Origin: Corynebacterium minutissimum
Lineage (GTDB): Bacteria; Actinomycetota; Actinomycetes; Mycobacteriales; Mycobacteriaceae
NCBI RefSeq assembly: GCF_000988205.1
Contig: NZ_LAYQ01000017.1
Location: forward strand, 20,042-84,041
Length of the DNA: 64,000 bases
Direction of reading: 5' to 3'
Shown here one piece after another: positions 19,632-28,559 of the stretch (positions are counted from its first letter, which is position 1; each line of letters starts with the position of its first letter). The notes under the pieces are model-generated. The model did no database searches, had not been told where the DNA came from, and was given only the letters and a program-made list of their open reading frames with translations. The translations under genes were made by a program, and so were the position numbers.

Positions 19632-19692
19632 ACGGCGCGCAGGCCCAGAGACTTCCTCAATGCTAAGGACTTCTCCGGAGCATGCGCGCCGT
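19632..19692. terminator. Long hairpin between convergent genes
   Basis: ACGGCGCGCA and TGCGCGCCGT form a perfect 10-bp stem around a 41-nt loop, between the convergent App1 and universal-stress genes. There is no T-run, so termination is an inference from position; it could serve both strands. Confidence 0.4.
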
Positions 19693-19705
19693 GACGACTA
19701 GCGTC

Positions 19706-20146
19706 CTAGCTCACAGTGTGAACAATCATGACGTCACAGTCAGACTGACGTGCGACATCCGCCGGAACCGAACCGAGGAGGCGGCCGGTCAGGGAGTTAA
19801 TTCCGCGGTTACCAACGACGAGCAGGTCTGCCTTGTTGTCGTTGACGATAGACATCAGGGCCTGAACCGGGGTTCCCGGGCGCACAGCGGTCTCCACCTT
19901 CGTCACGCCGAACTTCTCTGCGTGTTCCTTGCCGGAAGCGAGGTTGGCCTGGGCCTTCTCATCACCGAGAATCGTCACGGAATCCTGGCGCAGCGTCTTG
20001 GAAGCCTGCTCCTGATTCTCGTAGTAGGCGCAACCGATGATGAGGGTGGCATCGAAGGCTGCGGCGATCTTGGCGGCACGCTCCACTGCGAGCAAGGAGG
20101 ACTTGGAACCGTCGGTACCGACCACGATCTTGTTGTAATCGCTCAT
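19706..20146 (-). CDS. Universal stress protein (UspA family), copy 1
   Basis: A single-domain 146-residue Usp protein. It has the N-terminal strand KIVVGTDGSKSS, and the ATP-binding motif LLVVGNRGINSLTGRLLGSV (G-x2-G-x9-G-S/T-like) near the C-terminus, ending DVMIVHTVS. Such proteins bind ATP or AMP and respond to starvation or stress; the direct role is usually unknown. An AAGAAAGG ribosome site precedes ATG 20146. It lies next to a second Usp gene on the same strand; the two share the DGS start and the GNxGI...GRxxGSV motif, pointing to an old duplication. Confidence 0.93.
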   Translation of the reverse strand: MSDYNKIVVGTDGSKSSLLAVERAAKIAAAFDATLIIGCAYYENQEQASKTLRQDSVTILGDEKAQANLASGKEHAEKFGVTKVETAVRPGTPVQALMSIVNDNKADLLVVGNRGINSLTGRLLGSVPADVARQSDCDVMIVHTVS

Positions 20147-20285
20147 GATGACCTTTCTTCGCTGGCCCCAACCGTGGGGCCACCGCTTGACAAAATTTTA
20201 AAGCTTTTGCGCACCAGCTAGTCTAACAACGCTGGCGCGTTCACGTCGATCAGCGCGCACGAGGATACGCGCGCGGTACACTGCC

Positions 20286-20732
20286 CTAGTCAGTGGTGTT
20301 GACCACCACGACGTCGGCGTGGGCCTTGCGCGTGAGCTCCGTCGCTACCGAGCCAAACACGCGACCGCGCACCGAGTGAATTCCTTTGTTGCCCACGACG
20401 AACATATCAACGTCGTAGTCCTTGCCCACCTCGAGGAGCGAATTCACAGGGTCACCGGACTTAGCAATGATTTCAATGCGCTTCGCACCCTCACCGTGCG
20501 CGATCTCCGCGGCATTGCTGAGGAAGCTTTCCGACATCTCCTCGCTCACCACCGGTACTCGTGCGTCCTCCGAGTTCGGGGCGCCGAGCATCGAACCAGA
20601 GTGGTTGTAGAAAGCGGACACGATAATCAGCGTCGCGTCATAGGCGCGCGCCATGGATGCGGCAGAACGGACAGCGCGCATGGAAGTCTGAGAGCCATCG
20701 GTTCCGACGGCGATGACGTTGTAGCTCAGCAT
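20286..20732 (-). CDS. Universal stress protein (UspA family), copy 2
   Basis: A 148-residue paralogue of the neighbouring Usp, with VIAVGTDGSQTSMRAV at the start and MFVVGNKGIHSVRGRVFGSV as nucleotide-binding motif. AAGGAG lies 5 nt before the ATG at 20732. The two genes are separated by 139 bases, so separate promoters are possible. A CATACT or TAAGGAT stretch 20-35 nt upstream could be the -10. As with copy 1, the role is inferred only from the family. Confidence 0.93.
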   Translation of the reverse strand: MLSYNVIAVGTDGSQTSMRAVRSAASMARAYDATLIIVSAFYNHSGSMLGAPNSEDARVPVVSEEMSESFLSNAAEIAHGEGAKRIEIIAKSGDPVNSLLEVGKDYDVDMFVVGNKGIHSVRGRVFGSVATELTRKAHADVVVVNTTD

Positions 20733-20795
20733 GATTCTCCTTATAAGTAGCGATTAATCCTTAACAGTATGACACGGTCTTCTACGCAGAGACGG

Positions 20796-20824
20796 GTTTT
20801 ACCCGCACATTGAGTGGGTAAAAC
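20796..20824 (-). terminator. Hairpin after uvrB
   Basis: GTTTTACCC and GGGTAAAAC pair perfectly over 9 bp with an 11-nt loop, 22 bases past the uvrB stop. The Ts lie inside the stem, not after it, so it is a weak terminator call. Confidence 0.5.
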
Positions 20825-20845
20825 TCTGAGTACTGGCGCGCTTCA

Positions 20846-22939
20846 TTAGATCCCGGCTTCCTTAAGACCGCGTTGCTCCTTTTTCAGATCAGCGATCTCA
20901 TCGCGCAAACGCCCCGCCAACTCGAACTTGAGCTCTCGGGCGGCCTCTCGCATTTGGGTCGTCAGGTCGTCGATAAGCGCCTGCACCTCGTCGGCTGCCA
21001 TGGAGGACACATCCGGCTTGTCGACGATTGCCGTGGGATCCGCGTCTTGCCCCTGCTCATCGGCGTTCTCATAGACCTGGTCCAAGATATCGGCGATCTT
21101 TTTGCGCAGCGGCTGCGGGTCAATGCCGTGCTCCTTGTTATACGCAATCTGCTTCTCACGGCGGCGTTCAGTCTCCTCGATGGCTTCCTGCATCGAGTCC
21201 GTGATTTTATCCGCGTACATGATGACCTCCCCGGAGACGTTTCGTGCGGCGCGGCCGATCGTCTGAATAAGCGAGGTGGTGGAGCGCAGGAAACCTTCCT
21301 TATCGGCATCCAAGATGGCGACGAGCGACACCTCGGGAAGATCAAGACCCTCACGCAGCAGGTTGATGCCCACGAGGACATCGAACTCACCCAAGCGCAG
21401 CTGGCGCAACAGCTCCACGCGCTGGAGCGTGTCAATATCCGAGTGGAGGTAGCGCACCTTGATGCCGTGTTCCAGCAAGTAATCTGTGAGGTCCTCCGCC
21501 ATACGTTTGGTCAAGGTCGTGACTAGGACGCGCTCCTGCTTCGCGGTACGGGCGCGAACCTCATCGATGAGATCATCAATCTGGCCCTTGGTGGGCTTGA
21601 CCGTCACCTTGGGGTCTACGAGGCCGGTGGGGCGAATGACCTGTTCCACGAACTCGCCGCCGGAAGCCGTCATTTCGAAATCGCCCGGTGTGGCCGACAT
21701 GTAGACGGTTTGGCCCACGCGCTCCTCAAACTCATCGAAGGTCAACGGCCGGTTGTCTACGGCAGAAGGAAGGCGGAAGCCAAACTCCACGAGGTTGCGC
21801 TTGCGCGCCATATCGCCCTCAAACATGCCGCCGATCTGCGGAACGGTCACGTGGGACTCATCGATGATGGTGAGGAAGTCCTCTGGGAAATAATCCAAGA
21901 GCGTCGCCGGCGCGGAACCGGCGGGGCGGCCATCAACGTGGCGCGAATAGTTCTCAATGCCGGAGCAAAAGCCCACCTGCTCAATCATCTCGAGGTCGTA
22001 TTCGGTACGCATACGCAGGCGCTGCGCTTCGAGCAACTTGCCGCGGTTCTCCAGCTCGGCGAGGCGCTCCGCGAGCTCCTCCTTGATGTCCTCAATGGCA
22101 CGGGCCATACGCTCTGGGCCTGCTACATAATGCGTTGCGGGGAAGATTCTTACCTCATCGACCCGCTCCAGTACGTCGCCCGTCAAGGGGTGGATGTAAT
22201 AGAGCTCGTCCACGTCATCGCCGAAGAACTCGATGCGCACCGCGCGCTCTTCGTAGGCGGGGATAATATCCACGGTATCGCCCTTGACGCGGAAGGTTCC
22301 GCGTGTAAAGCCCACGTCATTGCGCTCATACTGAATATCGACTAGCAAGCGCAGGAAGCGATCGCGGTCAATCTCCTCCCCCTCCTCGAGCACGACGGAG
22401 CGGTCAAGGTAGGACTGCGGCGTGCCTAGGCCATAGATGCAGGACACTGAGGAGACGACGACGACATCACGGCGAGAGAGCAGGGCCGACGTTGCCGAGT
22501 GGCGCAGGCGTTCCACATCCTCGTTGATAGAAGAATCCTTCTCAATGTAGGTGTCCGTCTGCGCGATATAGGCCTCCGGTTGATAGTAGTCGTAATAGGA
22601 GACGAAATACTCCACCGCGTTGTGTGGAAGGAGTTGGCGCAGCTCATTTGCCAGCTGTGCTGCTAGTGTCTTATTCGGCGCCATCACCAGTGTCGGGCGT
22701 TGCTGCTGTTCAATGAGCCACGCAGCAGTCGCTGACTTACCGGTGCCCGTGGCACCCATGAGGACCACGTCGCGCTCTCCGCGGTTGAGGCGTTCGTTGA
22801 GTTCCGCGATAGCCGCAGGTTGGTCACCGGCGGGCTGGTACTCGGACTCAACACGAAACTCGGCCGAGCGGCGCTCAACTTCGCCGACTGGGCGGTGTTC
22901 AGAGACCGGCAGGATAGGGTGTTCAGCAGCAAAAGCCAT
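20846..22939 (-). CDS. uvrB: UvrABC system protein B
   Basis: UvrB is the damage-verifying helicase-like subunit of nucleotide excision repair; it is handed DNA by UvrA and recruits UvrC. The 697-residue protein begins at ATG 22939, which has a TAGACT box 7 nt upstream; the longer frame to 23020 has no support. Walker A is [14 protein letters not shown]. The beta-hairpin region is near [15 protein letters not shown]. The DEAD-like motif is [12 protein letters not shown]. Helicase motifs [10 protein letters not shown] and the C-terminal UVR domain ([18 protein letters not shown]) are present. uvrA lies 6 kb away on the same strand, not in the same operon. Confidence 0.98.
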   Translation of the reverse strand: MAFAAEHPILPVSEHRPVGEVERRSAEFRVESEYQPAGDQPAAIAELNERLNRGERDVVLMGATGTGKSATAAWLIEQQQRPTLVMAPNKTLAAQLANELRQLLPHNAVEYFVSYYDYYQPEAYIAQTDTYIEKDSSINEDVERLRHSATSALLSRRDVVVVSSVSCIYGLGTPQSYLDRSVVLEEGEEIDRDRFLRLLVDIQYERNDVGFTRGTFRVKGDTVDIIPAYEERAVRIEFFGDDVDELYYIHPLTGDVLERVDEVRIFPATHYVAGPERMARAIEDIKEELAERLAELENRGKLLEAQRLRMRTEYDLEMIEQVGFCSGIENYSRHVDGRPAGSAPATLLDYFPEDFLTIIDESHVTVPQIGGMFEGDMARKRNLVEFGFRLPSAVDNRPLTFDEFEERVGQTVYMSATPGDFEMTASGGEFVEQVIRPTGLVDPKVTVKPTKGQIDDLIDEVRARTAKQERVLVTTLTKRMAEDLTDYLLEHGIKVRYLHSDIDTLQRVELLRQLRLGEFDVLVGINLLREGLDLPEVSLVAILDADKEGFLRSTTSLIQTIGRAARNVSGEVIMYADKITDSMQEAIEETERRREKQIAYNKEHGIDPQPLRKKIADILDQVYENADEQGQDADPTAIVDKPDVSSMAADEVQALIDDLTTQMREAARELKFELAGRLRDEIADLKKEQRGLKEAGI

Positions 22940-22946
22940 GCCGACC

Positions 22947-22952
22947 AGTCTA
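22947..22952 (-). promoter_or_regulatory. Leaderless -10 box of uvrB
   Basis: TAGACT on the minus strand is followed by 7 nt and then the ATG at 22939. No LexA-box-like palindrome was seen next to it. Confidence 0.5.
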
Positions 22953-22986
22953 ACGCGGCGCGGACGAAACCGGCTAGGACAGCGGC

Positions 22987-23349
22987 TTAGGGCAGCGCCG
23001 CACGCGTGGTGCGCAGCCACAGCTCGAGCTCACCGGTGGTCTCCCAGAGCGCATAGATTGCGGATTTGTCCGGCTCCATCGCCGTGTTGATCCGCTTGCG
23101 CAACCACGCCCGAGTCTGCGGTGTGCGCAGCGCCTTGACAGCGTCAGCGCTGATCCCCGGAGGCAGCTTGTCGGCCGGCGCCGTGGCCAGCGCTCCCAAG
23201 GCGATGACAATCTCGGCGTCGTCGATATCAATGGGCGAATCCACGCAGCTCTTTTTGAATGCATCGAGGTCGAAGGAACCGTCACGAATATCCGCGAGCA
23301 CTTCGCACGCGGCATGATTATCAAAAGGCCCAACGTCCCAGGTTCCCAT
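22987..23349 (-). CDS. DUF4259-domain protein
   Basis: A 120-residue protein beginning [18 protein letters not shown], the signature start of the DUF4259 family. The rest is acidic and helical ([17 protein letters not shown], then [19 protein letters not shown]). The family has no known activity and is often encoded alone. ATG 23349 has a TATTCT box 8 nt upstream, and the longer frame to 23375 is not supported. It ends 48 bases before uvrB on the same strand and is divergent from the DUF4185 gene. Confidence 0.85.
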   Translation of the reverse strand: MGTWDVGPFDNHAACEVLADIRDGSFDLDAFKKSCVDSPIDIDDAEIVIALGALATAPADKLPPGISADAVKALRTPQTRAWLRKRINTAMEPDKSAIYALWETTGELELWLRTTRAALP

Positions 23350-23357
23350 GAAGGGGG

Positions 23358-23363
23358 AGAATA
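23358..23363 (-). promoter_or_regulatory. Leaderless -10 box of the DUF4259 gene
   Basis: TATTCT on the minus strand is followed by 8 nt and then ATG 23349. It faces the divergent -10 of the DUF4185 gene about 80 bases away. Confidence 0.45.
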
Positions 23364-23439
23364 AACCGCAGACATGAACGGGATGAGAGCAGCAGGTAAA
23401 TTTTATCCGCCATATCCTTTAAAAGTTCCCGCCTTCCTT

Positions 23440-23445
23440 TAGAAT
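23440..23445 (+). promoter_or_regulatory. Leaderless -10 box of the DUF4185 gene
   Basis: TAGAAT is followed by 8 nt and then ATG 23454. It is one of the best TANNNT matches among the leaderless sites in this window. Confidence 0.55.
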
Positions 23446-23453
23446 CGGCTGGC

Positions 23454-24830
23454 ATGAAGTTCCGTTCCCTTGCCAGCACCCTGACGATTGCCGGGCTGCT
23501 CCCCCTCGCCGTACTAACCCAGACACCCTCGGCCTTCGCCGCGCCGTGTACGCCCTACTCGAAGTCTGGTAGCTTTACCTCCACTCCGAAGGCTTCCGGT
23601 CCAGCCGGTGGATCCTCTCTCGGTGGGCTCGATGCGCTCTTCGGCAGCTCCTCCCGTTCGGGAAAGCCGGGAGAGTCTGCGAATGGGCAGCGCAGCAACT
23701 ATAACCAGCGCCAAATCACTGGCGGGCCCACCCAGATCATGCAGCTGATCACCGGTTCCGGTTCACCCAACCGCACGGATCAAAAGTTTGGCATCTCCGG
23801 GACCGATCTGGGCATCGCCTACTCTGATGACGCAGGTCATTCCTACTACGTCTTCGGTGACTCCATGGACTGCGTCGGCCAGGGCGATGGTTGGCGTTCT
23901 AACCTCCTGTTGCGCACGACGGACCACGATTATGGCGACGGCCTACGTCTCGAGGAGGCACTGACTACTGGCGGCTGGTCCGACAATGGCCGGGCAAAGG
24001 AGTTCATTCCTTCACAAAAGGTTGGGGATGCCGATACCAACGGTGAGCGCACCACGATCCCCACCGCGGGCATCGTTGTTGACGGCGTGCATTACGTTGA
24101 CTACATGTCCGTGCGCTCGTGGCACGACCCGAACACAGGCTGGTCCACCAACTATGCCGCGACGGTGAAGTCCACCGATGGCGGAGTCACGTGGCGCGCG
24201 GTTCCGGAGGCCACACGCACCAACGCTAGCCACGGTGCGAACGCGCCCATCCCTGGCGGGGCCAACTATCGCGCCGGTTTTGAGAAACTACAGCAATCGG
24301 CCTACATCGAGCACGGGGACTATGTCTACCGCTTCACCACGGGCAACGGCCGCCGCGGCCCCGCTTACCTATCGCGCGCACCAAAGTCGGAATTCCCCAA
24401 CGAACGTGCCTTCAGCTACTACTCTGATGGCTCCTGGGTAAAGGACCCCGCACAAGCTAGCGAAGTGCTTGACGGTAAGGTCTCAGAGCTCTCCGTCGCC
24501 TACAACCAGTACTTGGGCAAGTTCGTCACCATGTACGGGGTGGAAGGTGAAGGCATCGTCATGCGCACTGCGGATAGTCCGGAGGGACCGTGGTCGCCAC
24601 GCCGCATGCTAGTCAGCGCCGAGACCACAAAGGTCGTCAGCGGCCAACCTCTCAACGACACCTACGCGCCCTTCGTGCTGCCAAACCAGGATGATCAGCA
24701 CCTGTATTACACGCTAACGTCGTGGCGCGACTACAACACCATGCTTATGCGCACGGACCTCGATTTTGTGGGTGAAGACATGGAAAATAATGACCACATC
24801 GCCGTCTCAGACGTCGTAGCAACGCGATAG
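23454..24830 (+). CDS. Secreted DUF4185-domain protein
   Basis: A 458-residue exported protein. The signal peptide runs MKFRSLASTLTIAGLLPLAVL to about residue 29 (cleavage after AFA). A Ser/Gly-rich linker covers residues 35-90. The DUF4185 domain follows, with GISGTDLGIAYSDDAGHSYY, VFGDSMDC, STDGGVTWR and the repeated strand pattern of a beta-propeller-like fold. The domain is found in actinobacterial secreted proteins that may bind or cleave cell-wall glycans; the exact activity is not established here. It is a single gene with a leaderless start. Confidence 0.85.
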   Translation: MKFRSLASTLTIAGLLPLAVLTQTPSAFAAPCTPYSKSGSFTSTPKASGPAGGSSLGGLDALFGSSSRSGKPGESANGQRSNYNQRQITGGPTQIMQLITGSGSPNRTDQKFGISGTDLGIAYSDDAGHSYYVFGDSMDCVGQGDGWRSNLLLRTTDHDYGDGLRLEEALTTGGWSDNGRAKEFIPSQKVGDADTNGERTTIPTAGIVVDGVHYVDYMSVRSWHDPNTGWSTNYAATVKSTDGGVTWRAVPEATRTNASHGANAPIPGGANYRAGFEKLQQSAYIEHGDYVYRFTTGNGRRGPAYLSRAPKSEFPNERAFSYYSDGSWVKDPAQASEVLDGKVSELSVAYNQYLGKFVTMYGVEGEGIVMRTADSPEGPWSPRRMLVSAETTKVVSGQPLNDTYAPFVLPNQDDQHLYYTLTSWRDYNTMLMRTDLDFVGEDMENNDHIAVSDVVATR

Positions 24831-24844
24831 TTAGAAAGAGATTC

Positions 24845-25459
24845 TTAGCTATCGGGTGGGCCTAGGAGTGCATGCAGCTTCTCGACGACCCCCGCGACCT
24901 GCCCATCGAGCGCTTCGCGGGGGCCGTTATTATCAATGACGAAGTCGGCGGCGGCGCGGCGCACATCATCCGGGATCTGCGCGGCTATCCGTCGGCGTGC
25001 ATCGGTTTCCTCCAGGCCGCGGTACTCGACAAGTCGGCGTACCCGCTCCTCTGCGTCGACGTCGAGGACGATGGTGGCGTCCATGTCCTTGTGCAGGCCC
25101 TTATCAACTAGAAGCGGCATGTCATAAACCACGAACTCGGCACCACCTTGGCGCGCTGCCTCGAAGCGTGCCTGGGTTTCTTCCTGGATACGCGGGTGGG
25201 TAATGGAATTGAGAACAGCGGTTTTCTCGGCGCTGGCAAAAGCGCGGGAGGCCAAGAGACCGCGATCAAGGCTCCCATCGGGGAGCAGAATGTCCTGCCC
25301 AAAGGCTTCCGCCAGCTCAGTGAGCGCCGGCTGGCCTGGCTCAACGATGTCACGGGCGATGCGGTCTGCATCGACCAGTACCCAGCCTTCCTGCACGAGG
25401 AGTTCCGCTACGGTGGATTTTCCGCTGCCGATTCCGCCGGTAAGTCCAATCAGTTTCAT
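24845..25459 (-). CDS. coaE: Dephospho-CoA kinase
   Basis: CoaE phosphorylates dephospho-CoA, the last step of coenzyme A synthesis. The 204-residue protein has the P-loop GLTGGIGSGKSTVAEL (residues 5-20), then VDADRIARDIVEPGQPAL. The C-terminal part is IPDDVRRAAADFVIDN, typical of the family. It starts at ATG 25459 with a TATCCT box 8 nt upstream, just past the rpsA terminator, so it has its own promoter. The neighbouring order rpsA-coaE-uvrB is common in actinobacteria. Confidence 0.96.
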   Translation of the reverse strand: MKLIGLTGGIGSGKSTVAELLVQEGWVLVDADRIARDIVEPGQPALTELAEAFGQDILLPDGSLDRGLLASRAFASAEKTAVLNSITHPRIQEETQARFEAARQGGAEFVVYDMPLLVDKGLHKDMDATIVLDVDAEERVRRLVEYRGLEETDARRRIAAQIPDDVRRAAADFVIDNNGPREALDGQVAGVVEKLHALLGPPDS

Positions 25460-25467
25460 ACCGGCTT

Positions 25468-25473
25468 AGGATA
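25468..25473 (-). promoter_or_regulatory. Leaderless -10 box of coaE
   Basis: TATCCT on the minus strand is followed by 8 nt and then the coaE ATG. It lies directly after the rpsA terminator. Confidence 0.5.
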
Positions 25474-25477
25474 CGCG

Positions 25478-25515
25478 AAAGGCCGTCTCTCCCCCAGCGG
25501 GAAAAGACGGCCTTT
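25478..25515 (-). terminator. Intrinsic terminator of rpsA
   Basis: An 11-bp perfect stem AAAGGCCGTCT / AGACGGCCTTT encloses a 16-nt loop, 56 bases past the restored rpsA stop. The stem itself supplies the final Ts on either strand. Confidence 0.75.
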
Positions 25516-25570
25516 CTTCAAAATAGACCTATTCGGCCTACTCGGTAGAACCTAAGCTCGAGGTTCTGCC

Positions 25571-27030
25571 TTAGTTGCCAGCGAGCTTGTCGCGCAGAGC
25601 AGCGAGCTGCTCGTCGGATGCGAGGGAGCCGCCAACCTCTGCCTGAGAATCGGATGCCGGAGCTGCATCCTGGGACTCAGAAGAGTAGTTGGAGTTGGCA
25701 GCGGACTCGGCGGCCTCAGCAGCTGCAGCACGGTTGCGCTCGATCTGAGCGGTGTGCAGGTTGAAGCGACGCTCGGACTCGGCGTAGCGAGCCTCCCAAG
25801 CCTGACGCTGCTCGTCGTAGCCCTCGAGCCACTCGTTGGTCTCCGGGTCGAAGCCTCCGGGAACACGTAGTTGCCCTGCTCGTCGTAGGAGTCAGCCATG
25901 CCGTACTTGGACGGATCGAACTCGTCGGTGTAGTCCTCATCTGCCTGCTTAACGGACAGGGAGATGCGGCGACGCTCGAGATCGATGTCGATGACCTTGA
26001 CCATGACTTCCTGGCCAACGTTGACAACCTGGTCCGGAACCTCCACGTGGCGCTGAGCCAGCTCGGAGATGTGGACGAGGCCCTCGATGCCCTCCTCGAC
26101 GCGAACGAAGGCGCCGAACGGAACGAGCTTGGTGACCTTGCCCGGGACGATCTGGCCCACAGCGTGGGTGCGGGCGAAGACGCGCCACGGATCCTCCTGG
26201 GTTGCCTTCAGGGACAGGGACACGCGCTCGCGGTCCAGGTCGACGTCGAGAACCTCGACGGTAACCTCGTCGCCCACGGTGACAACCTCGGACGGGTGGT
26301 CGATGTGCTTCCAGGACAGCTCGGAAACGTGAACCAGGCCGTCGACACCGCCGAGATCGACGAAGGCGCCGAAGTTGACGATGGAGGAGACAACGCCCTT
26401 GCGGACCTGGCCCTTCTGCAGCTGGTGCAGGAACTCGGAGCGGACCTCGGACTGGGTCTGCTCGAGGTATGCGCGGCGAGACAGGACAACGTTGTTGCGC
26501 TGCTTGTCCAGCTCGATGATCTTGGCCTCGAGCTCCTGGCCGATGTACGGCTCCAGGTCGCGAACGCGGCGCATCTCAACGAGGGAAGCCGGGAGGAAGC
26601 CACGGAGGCCGATGTCCAGGATGAGACCACCCTTGACAACCTCGATGACGGTACCGGTAACCGGCTCTTCCTTGGCGTGCAGCTCTTCGACGGCGCCCCA
26701 AGCGCGCTCGTACTGTGCGCGCTTCTTGGACAGGATCAGACGGCCTTCCTTGTCCTCCTTGGTGAGAACAAGAGCGTCGATCTCGTCGCCGACCTCGACA
26801 ACCTCATCCGGGTTGACGTCGTGCTTGATGGAGAGCTCGCGGGACGGGATGACGCCTTCGGTCTTGTAACCGATGTCGAGCAGGACCTCGTCGTGGTCAA
26901 CCTTGACCACGGTGCCCTCGACGATGTCACCATCGTTGAAGTACTTGATGGTGGCGTCGACAGCTGCGAGGAAGTCCTCTGCGGTTCCGATGTCGTTGAT
27001 CGCAACCTGAGGGGTGTTAGAAGTTGGCAT
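25571..27030 (-). CDS. rpsA: 30S ribosomal protein S1, interrupted by a one-base deletion in this sequence
   Basis: S1 binds mRNA at the small ribosomal subunit. The protein begins MPTSNTPQVAINDIGTA at ATG 27030, with GGAG 9 nt upstream. Four S1 RNA-binding domains are visible, each with the V-x-G-x-V pattern: GDIVEGTVVKVD, EPVTGTVIEVV, GQVRKGVVSSIV and GQIVPGKVTKLV. At about 25854-25855 the frame breaks after NYVFPE: a GAGGGC would be expected but one G is missing. In the restored frame the tail reads FDPETNEWLEGY and ends DKLAGN at 25571, giving 486 residues. Since S1 is normally essential, this is probably a sequence error. Confidence 0.93.
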
Positions 27031-27271
27031 GTAGTTATGCTCCGAATAAACGTAGGAGATCGTAATTGGACAGTTACGCGTCTCTTGAAAAGCGTCATTA
27101 AGCAGCGCACATACGCAAGACTTAAGATGGATTTCAATCCCGACTCGCAGCCGTGCCAAGCTCTCCTACAGTAGCCCAGCGCGTCCCGAGTCATAGACAC
27201 GCCCGTACAACCCTACATCCTCGCAGCTAAAACGGCAAATACGACACGAAAAAGAAATTGGGGGAGGAACA

Positions 27272-28012
27272 ATGTCTTCAGCATCGTTTTCTGCATCCGC
27301 AGCCAATCGTGATTTTTGGGATGATGACGCCGACTCCTACCACGCGGAACACCCCGAGTATCTATCCTCTTTCTTTTGGTGCCCGGAGATGCTGCATGAG
27401 GCTGATGCGCAGCTGCTTGGCGACGTCTCCTCCGCTACCGTCCTCGAGCTCGGCTGCGGCTCCGCGCCGTGCACGCGGTGGCTGCAAGGACGCGCGCGCT
27501 TTGCGACGGGCTTCGATCTCTCGTCTGGAATGCTCTCCCATGCCGAGACTGGTCTACCACTCGTTCAAGCAGATGCCCTCGCACTTCCCTATCGCGATGA
27601 AGTCTTTGACATCGCTTTTTCTGCCTTCGGGGCCCTTCCCTTCGTAGCCGACCTAGACCAGGCACTGTACGAAGTTCACCGCGTTCTGCGCCCTCATGGC
27701 CGCTTCGTCTTTTCTGTGCCACACCCGATGCGCTGGGTCTTCCCCGACGATCCCCAGGTCCTCACCGCAGCGCTGTCCTATTTCGAGCGCGCCTACCTCG
27801 AGCAGGATGCCAACGGCGAGCTCACCTATGCTGAGTTTCACCGCACGATGGGCGATTGGGTGCGAGCGCTCCAGGTGCGCGGTTCATTTGAAATTCACAA
27901 CCTCATCGAGCCCGAGTGGCCAGAGGGCCTCGACATCACTTGGGGCCAGTGGTCTCCTGAAAGGGGAGCCATTTTCCCCGGTACCGCCATCTTCGTCTGC
28001 GACGCGCGCTAA
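27272..28012 (+). CDS. Class I SAM-dependent methyltransferase
   Basis: A 246-residue protein of the type-11 methyltransferase fold. The SAM-binding motif I is VLELGCGSAPCTRWL (near residue 60), followed by motif GFDLSSGML and ALPYRDEVFDIAFSAFGALPF. The order is typical of small-molecule or tRNA-modifying methyltransferases, and the substrate cannot be predicted. A strong GGGGGAGGAAC ribosome site lies just before ATG 27272, a contrast with the leaderless neighbours. Divergent from rpsA. The RDD gene follows by 60 bases. Confidence 0.88.
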   Translation: MSSASFSASAANRDFWDDDADSYHAEHPEYLSSFFWCPEMLHEADAQLLGDVSSATVLELGCGSAPCTRWLQGRARFATGFDLSSGMLSHAETGLPLVQADALALPYRDEVFDIAFSAFGALPFVADLDQALYEVHRVLRPHGRFVFSVPHPMRWVFPDDPQVLTAALSYFERAYLEQDANGELTYAEFHRTMGDWVRALQVRGSFEIHNLIEPEWPEGLDITWGQWSPERGAIFPGTAIFVCDAR

Positions 28013-28059
28013 GCCGGATACCGCCCACCCTGTTGCCGAGTCTGCCGGTCGCAGCGAAC

Positions 28060-28065
28060 TAAGCT
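28060..28065 (+). promoter_or_regulatory. Leaderless -10 box of the RDD gene
   Basis: TAAGCT is followed by 7 nt and then ATG 28073. Confidence 0.45.
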
Positions 28066-28072
28066 GGCAGTC

Positions 28073-28543
28073 ATGCTTCAAGAACGCCTCGGGATCTTTC
28101 TGCGCCGCACGGTGGCGTGGTGGATCGACGCCTTCCTTGCCGCCGCCGTCATCGTGGTAATCAAGTGGCTCATCAACCTCAGCACCGATGGCGCCCTCAC
28201 AGGCAGGGCGGGCGCTATGTATGACATCGTCGCCCTCGCCCTCGTCTTCTACGTCTACCGTGTGTGGGCGGAGGCGACAAAGCAGACCTCCCTGGGCAAG
28301 TGGTCGCTAAAGCTGGAGGTCATTGCTGAGCATCCCGGCATCGCCAGCGCTGCAATTCGCAACAGCTGGCTACTCCTCACCCTTGTTGCACTGACAGGAC
28401 TCCCCTATGTTGAGGCAACCATTTTGGCCATCCTCGGATTGAGCGTCCTACTGCTGGGACAAACTCCCTTCGATCTCCTCGCCGGGTGCTTGGTCGAGCG
28501 CCGCACGCCCACAGAGGACGAGCGCGCGGTGGGCTTGACTTAA
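28073..28543 (+). CDS. RDD-family membrane protein
   Basis: A 156-residue integral membrane protein. The family start is RRTVAWWIDAFLAAAVIVVI, with the conserved R...D in helix one. Helix two is DIVALALVFYVYRVW, followed by the conserved loop TSLGKWSLKLEVI. Two further hydrophobic segments cover residues 100-145. RDD proteins are thought to be transporters or channel-like; the substrate is unknown here. It ends convergently with polA, 17 bases apart, with no obvious terminator between. Confidence 0.88.
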   Translation: MLQERLGIFLRRTVAWWIDAFLAAAVIVVIKWLINLSTDGALTGRAGAMYDIVALALVFYVYRVWAEATKQTSLGKWSLKLEVIAEHPGIASAAIRNSWLLLTLVALTGLPYVEATILAILGLSVLLLGQTPFDLLAGCLVERRTPTEDERAVGLT

Positions 28544-28559
28544 ATCCCTAAAGCGCTCC

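Noticed and set aside
25460..25550. Short open frames around the rpsA terminator
   Set aside because: Explained by the terminator and the coaE promoter; rpsA ends at 25571 when the frameshift is corrected.
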